From Caulobacteraceae bacterium (lineage in GTDB: Bacteria; Pseudomonadota; Alphaproteobacteria; Caulobacterales; Caulobacteraceae), in NCBI GenBank assembly GCA_947484535.1, contig CANKPO010000016.1:1-12481 (forward strand): a stretch of DNA of 12,481 bases, written 5' to 3'. A model generated the notes under the pieces. That model made no database searches, was not told the DNA's origin, and worked only from the letters and a program-made list of their open reading frames with translations. A program made the translations under genes and the position numbers. This document shows, piece by piece, positions 7,295 to 12,481 of this stretch. Every line of letters begins with the position of its first letter. Within the stretch, counting starts at the first letter, position 1.

Positions 7295-9892
7295 TCAGTT
7301 GGCGACGATATTGACGATCCGGTCCTTGACGACAATGACCTTGCGAACCGTCAGGCCCTCAAGGTGGCGCGCAACGTCGCCGTCCGCCAGCGCTATTTTC
7401 TCGACCTCGGCCTCACCCAAACCAGCGGCCACCGTCACCTCCCCGCGACGCTTGCCATTGATCTGCACCGGAAGGGTTCGTTGATCCTCTGCGGCGAGCG
7501 CGGGATCATAGACCGGCCAAGGCGCATCGACCACCAGGCCTTGGCCGCCCAACCGCGCCCAGCACTCTTCGGCGAGGTGGGGGGTGAAGGGCGCGACCAG
7601 CCTTGCGAGGATTGACAGGGCCTCAGCCCGCGCCGCCAGCGCCGCATCAGAGGCTCCCGCAACCGGCAAGCCCTTTAAAATGTTCAAGAACTCATAGAGC
7701 CGCGCAATACCGCCATTGAAGCGGAAGCCTTCAATAGAGTCGGTGAGACTGCCGATCAGACGATGGGCGGCCTTGATGACCTCGAGTGATTTGGGATCGC
7801 CGCTATAGTCGGCCTTGGGCGCGGGGCCTTCTGGCTGGCTATCAAACTCATTCCAGACGCGGTGGACAAAGCGCCAAGCGCCCTCGACGCCGCCATTGGT
7901 CCACTGGACATCGCGCTCTGGCGGACTGTCGGACATGACAAAGAGGCGCGCCGCATCGACCCCATAGGCGTCAAAAATGTCCTCGGGAGCGACGACGTTC
8001 TTCTTGGACTTCGACATCTTTTCGATATCGCCGATGGTCACAGCCTCGCCGCCTTCAATCAGGCGAGCCAGCCTTTGATTGCCCTCGTGGACAATATCGA
8101 CCGCTTGGGGCTCGACCCAACTGCCATCGGCCAAGCGATAGGTCTCGTGCGTGACCATGCCTTGCGTAAAGAGCCCGGCAAAGGGCTCTTCAACGCCCAC
8201 GGCTCCGGTGTCCTTAAGGGCGCGGGTGATGAAGCGGGCATAGAGCAGATGCAGCACCGCATGCTCGACGCCGCCAATATACTGATCGACCGGCAGCCAA
8301 TAGTCCGCCGCCGCGCGGTTGACGGGATCAGACGATTTGGGATCAGCGAACCGGGCAAAATACCAAGAACTGTCAACAAAAGTATCGAGCGTATCGGTTT
8401 CGCGCTCCGCCTTGCCGCCGCAAGAGGGGCATGAGACGTGACGCCAAGTGGGATGGCGTAGCAGCGGATTGCCGGGACGATCAAACTCCACATCATCGGG
8501 CAGGACGACGGGAAGCTGGTCCACAGGGACCGAGACCGGGCCGCAAGCCTCGCAATGGATGATCGGGATCGGACAGCCCCAATAGCGCTGACGAGAGACG
8601 CCCCAATCGCGCAGGCGGTAAACTGTTGCGCCCTTGCCGTGGTTCTGAGCCTCGATCCGGTCAATCGCCGCAGCCTTGGCGGGCTCGATCTCAAGACCGT
8701 TCAGAAATTCGGAATTGAAGATCTTGCCGGGGCCGACATAGGCCTCCTTGTCTACGGCAAAGGTGGCCGGATCTTCACCATTGGGCAGGACCACGCACCG
8801 AACCGGCAGATCATATTTGCAGGCAAAATCCAGATCGCGCTGGTCGTGTGCCGGGCAGCCAAAGATCGCGCCGGTGCCATAGTCCATCAGCACAAAGTTC
8901 GCGATCCAAACTGGCAATGTCTTTGTGGAATCGAAGGGATGGACGACGGATAGGCCGGTATTGAGGCCCTTCTTTTCCGCCGCCTCAATGTCTGCCGCAG
9001 AGGTCCCGCCATGACGGCATTCTGCCACAAAAGAGGCCGTGTTCGGATCGGCCGCCGCCAATTGCTCCGCCAACGGATGATCTGGCGCAATGGCCAAGAA
9101 GCTCGCGCCATAGAGCGTGTCTGGACGGGTCGTATAGACCTCTAAGCCGCTCTCAAACCCGGCCGGGGCCGAGCCGGAAAAGTCAAAGGTCAGACGCAGG
9201 CCCTTGGACCTTCCGATCCAGTTTTCCTGCATCAGGCGGACCTTGTCCGGCCAGCGATCCAAGCCGCCAAGGCCTTCGATCAGGGCGTCGGCATAGTCGG
9301 TAATGCGCAAGAACCACTGGGTCAGCTTGCGCTTTTCAACGGTCGCGCCTGAGCGCCAGCCCTTGCCGTCAATGACCTGCTCATTGGCCAGAACGGTCAT
9401 ATCGACCGGATCCCAATTGACGACGCCTTCCTTGCGATAGACGAGGCCCTTGGCCAGCAGTTCTAGGAACCAGGCCTGCTGTTTGCCGTAATAGTCCGGA
9501 TCGCAGGTCGCAAATTCACGCGACCAATCGACCGATAGGCCCAGAAGCTTAAGCTGTCTGCGCATGGCGTCGATATTGTCATAGGTCCAGCCCTTAGGGT
9601 GGATGCCGCGCTCCATCGCTGCATTTTCAGCCGGCATGCCAAAGGCGTCCCAGCCCATGGGATGAAGGACGTTGAAGCCCCTCGCCCGCTTGAACCGCGC
9701 CACCACATCGCCCATCGCATAGTTGCGGACATGGCCCATATGGATGCGCCCGGACGGATAGGGGAACATCTCCAGCACATAGTACTTTGGCCGGTCACCA
9801 GCGGCCTCGGGTGCGACGGTGGTGAACACCCCCGCCTCATCCCAAGCGGCGCGCCATTTGGGCTCTGCTTCTTTTGGATTGTAACGGGGCAT
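7295..9892 (-). CDS. leuS: leucyl-tRNA synthetase
   Basis: LeuS charges tRNA-Leu with leucine in the cytoplasm. The 865-residue class I synthetase has the HIGH-type motif HMGH at 51-54 ([14 protein letters not shown]), the CP1 editing domain with the threonine-rich TTRPDT block from residue 254, a zinc-type cysteine pair region (HCEAC and CPSC around the insertion before [13 protein letters not shown]), the KMSKS loop at 625-629, and the C-terminal anticodon-binding region ending [21 protein letters not shown] 9892 ([13 protein letters not shown]) was chosen because homologues start there. The frame is open 29 codons further to a TTG at 9979, but that part is low-complexity and crosses two hairpins. 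No clear Shine-Dalgarno precedes 9892. It heads a close leuS-lptE-holA cluster. Confidence 0.97.
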   Translation of the reverse strand: MPRYNPKEAEPKWRAAWDEAGVFTTVAPEAAGDRPKYYVLEMFPYPSGRIHMGHVRNYAMGDVVARFKRARGFNVLHPMGWDAFGMPAENAAMERGIHPKGWTYDNIDAMRRQLKLLGLSVDWSREFATCDPDYYGKQQAWFLELLAKGLVYRKEGVVNWDPVDMTVLANEQVIDGKGWRSGATVEKRKLTQWFLRITDYADALIEGLGGLDRWPDKVRLMQENWIGRSKGLRLTFDFSGSAPAGFESGLEVYTTRPDTLYGASFLAIAPDHPLAEQLAAADPNTASFVAECRHGGTSAADIEAAEKKGLNTGLSVVHPFDSTKTLPVWIANFVLMDYGTGAIFGCPAHDQRDLDFACKYDLPVRCVVLPNGEDPATFAVDKEAYVGPGKIFNSEFLNGLEIEPAKAAAIDRIEAQNHGKGATVYRLRDWGVSRQRYWGCPIPIIHCEACGPVSVPVDQLPVVLPDDVEFDRPGNPLLRHPTWRHVSCPSCGGKAERETDTLDTFVDSSWYFARFADPKSSDPVNRAAADYWLPVDQYIGGVEHAVLHLLYARFITRALKDTGAVGVEEPFAGLFTQGMVTHETYRLADGSWVEPQAVDIVHEGNQRLARLIEGGEAVTIGDIEKMSKSKKNVVAPEDIFDAYGVDAARLFVMSDSPPERDVQWTNGGVEGAWRFVHRVWNEFDSQPEGPAPKADYSGDPKSLEVIKAAHRLIGSLTDSIEGFRFNGGIARLYEFLNILKGLPVAGASDAALAARAEALSILARLVAPFTPHLAEECWARLGGQGLVVDAPWPVYDPALAAEDQRTLPVQINGKRRGEVTVAAGLGEAEVEKIALADGDVARHLEGLTVRKVIVVKDRIVNIVAN

Positions 9893-9927
9893 GACTGTGG
9901 CGGCTTTGGCAGAAGGAAGGGGTGGGG

Positions 9928-9945
9928 GCACCGTGCAAACGGTGC
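9928..9945 (-). other. hairpin in the leuS leader
   Basis: A perfect 7-bp stem GCACCGT/ACGGTGC (9928-9934 with 9939-9945) with a 4-nt loop lies 36 nt upstream of the leuS start. On the - strand it is followed by a C-rich run rather than T, so it is not a classical terminator. It could be a leader structure of leuS or chance; no function is assigned. Confidence 0.45.
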
Positions 9946-9968
9946 TGGGGGGCTCGGATCGAGAAGGG

Positions 9969-9988
9969 GGAGCGGCCAAGGCCGCTCC
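9969..9988 (-). terminator. hairpin just after the DUF3576 gene, likely terminator
   Basis: GGAGCGGCC-TT-GGCCGCTCC on the - strand is a perfect 9-bp inverted repeat (as RNA probably 8 bp with a 4-nt loop) starting 2 nt after the DUF3576 stop codon. It is followed by CCCTTCTC, a poor T-run. The position suggests transcription termination or 3'-end protection between the lipoprotein gene and leuS. Confidence 0.55.
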
Positions 9989-9990
9989 GA

Positions 9991-10500
9991 TTACCCCTTG
10001 CCGTTAATGGTCGACAGACGAAGCTGACGCGCGCGGGTCAGGATCGCATTTTCCATATCGGTCTCGGTTTGCGCGGCCGTGGCCGAGTCGGCCCAAGCGC
10101 CGGATGCATCCTTCACCTGCTTGAACACCGCAACATTCAGGCCATCGGCGCGAAGGCGGGTGTCGAGAATATAGACCGTGACCTTAAAGCGCTCATCGGG
10201 CTTTTCTGGGCTGGTGTACCAGTCGGTAATGATCACGCCGCCCCAAGGATCGGCAGACGTCAGGGGAATGAAGGACAGGGTGTCGAGCGAGGCGCGCCAC
10301 AGATAGCTGTTCACGCCAATCTGGCTACCGGCCTCAGCGGCCACAGCCGCCTTACGACGGAAGGGGTTAAAGCCGCCCTCTTCTTGGGTTTGGAAGACGG
10401 CCGGCCCATTGGATCCACCGATCTGAAGGGTCGAACAGCCAGCAACCGCCACCAGGGCCACGGCCGCGACCACCAAAGACGCCTTACGCGTAAACGCCAT
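9991..10500 (-). CDS. DUF3576 domain-containing lipoprotein, function unknown
   Basis: This 169-residue protein begins [22 protein letters not shown]: two basic residues, a hydrophobic core and lipobox VAGC with the lipid-acceptor Cys at 22, so it is predicted to be membrane-anchored and to face the periplasm. The body contains [34 protein letters not shown] and [17 protein letters not shown], which I recognise as the DUF3576 family, a conserved alphaproteobacterial group with no assigned activity. ATG 10500 was chosen over GTG 10515 because GGAG lies 9 nt upstream of the ATG and inside the longer alternative. It lies upstream of leuS on the same strand but is separated by a hairpin. A promoter candidate lies about 85-110 bp upstream. 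Confidence 0.88.
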   Translation of the reverse strand: MAFTRKASLVVAAVALVAVAGCSTLQIGGSNGPAVFQTQEEGGFNPFRRKAAVAAEAGSQIGVNSYLWRASLDTLSFIPLTSADPWGGVIITDWYTSPEKPDERFKVTVYILDTRLRADGLNVAVFKQVKDASGAWADSATAAQTETDMENAILTRARQLRLSTINGKG

Positions 10501-10585
10501 ATTCAATCGCTCCACTCATTGGCCAATCCGTACTGTCCGGATCAGCACTGTCGCCCCCGACCGCCTCAAACTGTCATTATTGCGG

Positions 10586-10612
10586 TCTATAGCATGGCGG
10601 GGCTGCCACCAA
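10586..10612 (-). promoter_or_regulatory. candidate promoter of the DUF3576 gene
   Basis: On the - strand TTGGTGG (10612-10606), 12 bp, then GCTATAGA (10593-10586) matches the Caulobacter consensus TTGACGS-N10-14-GCTANAWC at 5 of 7 and 6 of 8 positions, with an extended -10 TG. The implied leader is about 80 nt. Confidence 0.45.
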
Positions 10613-10698
10613 ACAGGAATCACGTGACTAAAGGGCCACAGAATCATCTTTACCACCCATTAGGCGGTTGAATCTTAAGGCGGGCATCAGACTCCGTG

Positions 10699-10727
10699 TT
10701 GACCCCGGGGAAAAGAAGCCCTTAATC
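10699..10727 (+). promoter_or_regulatory. candidate promoter of ntrZ
   Basis: TTGACCC (10699-10705), 14 bp, then CCTTAATC (10720-10727) fits the Caulobacter consensus TTGACGS-N10-14-GCTANAWC at 6 of 7 and 6 of 8 positions. It leaves a leader of about 70 nt before ATG 10807. A GACTC methylation site ends 4 bp before the -35 element. Confidence 0.45.
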
Positions 10728-10806
10728 AAAGGCATCGAGGCCGATTTGGTTCATCCTAGGTGTCGATCACTGTCGGACTAAAAACACAGGTTCACTCGGT
10801 TCAATT

Positions 10807-11217
10807 ATGTCTCTCTTGCGCACCATAGCCGCTGGCACGGTCGGGCTGATCCTTTCGGGGATGGCACTGACGGCGCATGCCGCTGACGCACCGCGCGGCA
10901 AGGCAACCGTGACGACCAACCTGGCCCCTGCGACCGACGCCTTTGCTAAGGATCAGAACCAGTGGGGCGCACAGTCGACCCGCCGGTCGCTACAATGGGA
11001 CGATAAGGCCCGTTGGGGCGTGAAGTTGGACCTGAACCAGCCTGCGCGTCGTGACATGCAGCTTAAAGACATTGAGGCGGGTGCCTATTATCGGCTCTCA
11101 CCCTCCTTGCGCGTTGGCGGTGCCGTGGCGCTGGGCGACTCCTCCCAGATCAATCGCTATAGTGCGCCGCAAGATCGCGCCCCGCGTGTGCGCCTAGAGA
11201 CGGCCTTTAAGTTCTAA
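10807..11217 (+). CDS. ntrZ: NtrZ-family exported regulatory protein
   Basis: The 136-residue product has a classical signal peptide (MSLLRT, hydrophobic core to about 22, probable cleavage AHA|AD after residue 25), giving a mature protein of about 111 residues. The motif RWGVKLDLNQPARRDMQ, the segment EAGAYYRLSPSLRVGGAVALGD and the tail RVRLETAFKF resemble, from memory, NtrZ of Caulobacter crescentus, reported as a periplasmic protein that inhibits the sensor kinase NtrY of the NtrY-NtrX system. The start at 10807 is the only one compatible with the signal peptide; no strong Shine-Dalgarno precedes it. The C-terminal segment looks beta-rich and ends in Phe, as outer-membrane strands do. The last 11 bp overlap the 3' end of the thiE-like gene on the other strand, and a terminator follows at 11246. 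Confidence 0.8.
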   Translation: MSLLRTIAAGTVGLILSGMALTAHAADAPRGKATVTTNLAPATDAFAKDQNQWGAQSTRRSLQWDDKARWGVKLDLNQPARRDMQLKDIEAGAYYRLSPSLRVGGAVALGDSSQINRYSAPQDRAPRVRLETAFKF

Positions 11218-11851
11218 GGCCGTCAATCGCTGCAATGCCCCAGACGCCCGTCCCCGAAAGGAGGCGGGCATTTTTGTGGCCTATGCCGCCAAGGGCGATA
11301 GCAGGCAGCTTGGCCTTGCTGACCCAACCGGCGAGCCGTGTCTGTCCCAGAGCGCGACCGGCTGATGGGCTCCGGCTGGGGAAAACCGGTGAAACCAGCG
11401 CCGCATCCAGTCCCACCCGGGCGGCCTTGGCGAGGGCGCGGGGGCTGTGGGCCGCTGTGGTGATGATCCAGCCTGGATGGCGTGACCGTACCTGTTTCGC
11501 CTCGCCCATCATCCGTTCGGGCAGGTGAACCCCATCGGCCCCGACCCTGTGGGCTAAGGCCGCATCTGCGCCGATCAAGAGCGTCAGGCCTTGTCGTTTG
11601 GCCAAATCAGCTAAGGCCAAGGCCTCGGCTAGCGCCTGAGGACGGCCAAAGCTACGATAGATGATCCCGCTTCCCTTGGGCAGGGTTAGGGCCGTACCCA
11701 AAAGGTCGGGTAATCGGTCAGGATCCGTCATCAGCCAAAGGTGGGGCAGAACGAGAGATCTCGCGCCCAGCGCCTGAGGCGCCTTTCGCTTTTGGGCCAG
11801 ACGGCCTAGCTTCGCCGCTTCGGCGATCAGGCCGCGCCGCTTCAGTTCCAT
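11207..11851 (-). CDS. ThiE/TenI-family protein (annotated type: thiamine phosphate synthase)
   Basis: The 214-residue protein has the TIM-barrel pattern of the ThiE/TenI family: first strand LWLMTD (38-43), LLIGADAALAHRVGADGVHLPE (91-112, canonical NDRVDLALAxGADGVHLGQ), ITTAAHS (130-136), ALVSPVFPSRS (151-161, canonical GPVFPT), and IALGGI (185-190) followed by WGIAAIDG. ThiE joins HMP-pyrophosphate with thiazole phosphate to give thiamine phosphate. Here many substrate-binding residues are altered: the Asn-Asp pair after strand 3 is Gly-Ala, the GQxD metal site is PERMM, and the TxTK lysine is absent. A His (135) stands where TenI proteins carry one. It may therefore not be a true synthase, and I give no symbol. 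ATG 11851 lies 6 bp from the start of the divergent YggS gene and has no clear Shine-Dalgarno. Confidence 0.8.
   Translation of the reverse strand: MELKRRGLIAEAAKLGRLAQKRKAPQALGARSLVLPHLWLMTDPDRLPDLLGTALTLPKGSGIIYRSFGRPQALAEALALADLAKRQGLTLLIGADAALAHRVGADGVHLPERMMGEAKQVRSRHPGWIITTAAHSPRALAKAARVGLDAALVSPVFPSRSPSAGRALGQTRLAGWVSKAKLPAIALGGIGHKNARLLSGTGVWGIAAIDGLRT
11246..11275 (+). terminator. intrinsic terminator of ntrZ, embedded in the thiE-like gene
   Basis: The stem GCCCGTCCCC/GGAGGCGGGC (11246-11255 with 11260-11269; one mismatch and one G-T pair) has a GAAA tetraloop and is followed by ATTTTT (11270-11275). This is a textbook rho-independent terminator on the + strand, 28 bp after the ntrZ stop. 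The same bases encode the C-terminal NARLLSGTG part of the thiE-like protein on the - strand. Confidence 0.88.
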
Positions 11852-11857
11852 GGCATC

Positions 11858-12481
11858 ATGACCGACACTCAAATCTCGCCCCGTCAAACGATCCTGACCC
11901 GCATGGCATCCGCAGCCCGCGCGGCTGGCCGGTCGCCCGAGGATGTGGCGCTCGTCGCCGTCTCCAAGCAACAGCCATGGGAGGCCATCGCACCGGTTTT
12001 GGCCGAAGGACAGCTTATTTTTGGCGAGAACCGGGTTCAAGAGGCCCAAGAGCGTTGGGGCGACCGACGCCAGGGCTTGGAGCTGCGCCTGATTGGGCCG
12101 CTACAGACCAATAAGGTCCGTGACGCTGTGGCCCTGTTTGATGTGATCGAGACGCTGGATCGTCCGAAACTGGCCAAGGCCTTGGCCGAAGAGGCCGCGC
12201 GGCAAGGGCGGACGCCGCGCCTCTATGTCCAAGTCAATACCGGCGAAGAGCCGCAAAAAGCCGGGGTATCACCGACACTTGCAGACGGCTTCATCGCCGA
12301 GTGCCGGGCCTTGGGCCTGCAGATTGAGGGCCTGATGGCCATTCCACCCGAGGGCGTGCCCCCCGGCATGCACTTTGCGCTGCTCGCCAAGATCGCGGCG
12401 CGTAATGGTCTGGCCAAGCTCTCTATGGGTATGAGCGGTGATTTTGAGACCGCCATTGCTCATGGTGCCACATCGGTCCGC
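11858..12481 (+). CDS. YggS/PLPBP-family pyridoxal 5'-phosphate-binding protein (3' partial)
   Basis: This family of small single-domain proteins has the alanine-racemase N-terminal fold and binds PLP without known enzymatic activity, contributing to vitamin B6 and amino-acid homeostasis. The frame is open from ATG 11858 to the window end (208 codons, no stop). It shows the PLP-lysine block LVAVSK (Lys 37), FGENRVQEA (55-63), IGPLQTNK (79-86, canonical IGxLQxNK), [11 protein letters not shown] (127-136), GLMAIPP and [13 protein letters not shown] (188-200), then GATSVR, whose Arg leads the phosphate-binding end. Roughly 10-20 C-terminal residues should lie outside the window. No Shine-Dalgarno sequence precedes the start, and the divergent thiE-like start is only 6 bp away. 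The family is usually called YggS or PLPBP. Confidence 0.93.
   Translation, partial: MTDTQISPRQTILTRMASAARAAGRSPEDVALVAVSKQQPWEAIAPVLAEGQLIFGENRVQEAQERWGDRRQGLELRLIGPLQTNKVRDAVALFDVIETLDRPKLAKALAEEAARQGRTPRLYVQVNTGEEPQKAGVSPTLADGFIAECRALGLQIEGLMAIPPEGVPPGMHFALLAKIAARNGLAKLSMGMSGDFETAIAHGATSVR

Larger units (their letters stand above)
10501..10806. other. 306-bp divergent intergenic region
   Basis: No gene is visible between the DUF3576 lipoprotein gene (leftward) and ntrZ (rightward). The stretch holds one candidate promoter for each direction and four GANTC sites (10617-10621, 10641-10645, 10670-10674, 10690-10694). It is somewhat richer in A+T than the genes. I saw no CtrA-type TTAA-N7-TTAA pair and no riboswitch-like structure. 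Confidence 0.7.

Noticed and set aside
8169..8190. Perfect 8-bp inverted repeat AAGAGCCC/GGGCTCTT within leuS, followed by TTTAC on the - strand
   Set aside because: It resembles a terminator, but it lies in the middle of the gene and encodes the conserved EPFAGLF block, so coding constraint explains it.
7862..8434. A 190-codon open frame on the + strand opposite leuS
   Set aside because: It lies wholly within the conserved catalytic region of LeuS on the other strand and has no recognisable domain.
9893..9979. A 29-residue N-terminal extension of LeuS from TTG 9979
   Set aside because: It is Pro/Ser-rich, crosses two hairpins, and leucyl-tRNA synthetases of this type start at MPRYNPKE or an equivalent.
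10615..10632. TCACGTGA core upstream of ntrZ as a possible third parS
   Set aside because: Only the central 8 bp match; the flanking bases (GAA on the left, CTA on the right) depart from the TGTT and AACA arms that ParB needs.
11852..12049. A 66-residue N-terminal extension of the thiE-like protein
   Set aside because: It runs antisense through the conserved start and PLP-lysine region of the YggS gene and has no ThiE-like sequence.

Overview
The window looks like the origin-proximal chromosome-partition region of an alphaproteobacterium, most likely from the order Caulobacterales. Three things point there: the order mnmE-mnmG-rsmG-parA-parB, ParA and ParB proteins that closely resemble (from memory) those of Caulobacter crescentus, and a NtrZ-type exported protein, a family known mainly from Caulobacterales. 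The DNA is roughly 60% G+C by eye. Coding density is high, and all recognised genes look intact apart from the two cut by the window ends. I saw no mobile element, CRISPR array, tRNA or rRNA.

Positions 1-5600 are read on the + strand. They hold the 3' part of mnmE, a 160-bp gap with two near-perfect parS sites and a promoter, and then mnmG, rsmG, parA and parB packed as an operon. MnmE and MnmG together modify the wobble uridine of tRNAs, RsmG methylates 16S rRNA, and ParA and ParB bind and move the origin region through parS. The ParB target sites therefore lie just upstream of the promoter that probably drives parA and parB.

Positions 5675-10500 are read on the - strand and converge on parB. 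In transcription order they are a DUF3576 lipoprotein gene, leuS, lptE and holA. leuS-lptE-holA is tightly spaced. Two tandem hairpins separate the DUF3576 gene from leuS.

Positions 10501-10806 form a divergent regulatory gap. It has a candidate promoter for each flanking gene and four GANTC (CcrM methylation) sites within 78 bp. To its right, ntrZ is read on +. The ntrZ terminator lies inside the 3' end of the converging thiE/tenI-like gene. That gene starts head to head with a YggS/PLPBP-family gene, with 6 bp between the start codons. The YggS gene runs off the right end.

No wholly new multi-gene system is visible. The points most worth attention are the parS pair beside the operon promoter, the GANTC cluster, the overlapping 3' ends of ntrZ and the thiE-like gene, the loss of ThiE active-site residues, and an outer-membrane-like C terminus on NtrZ.
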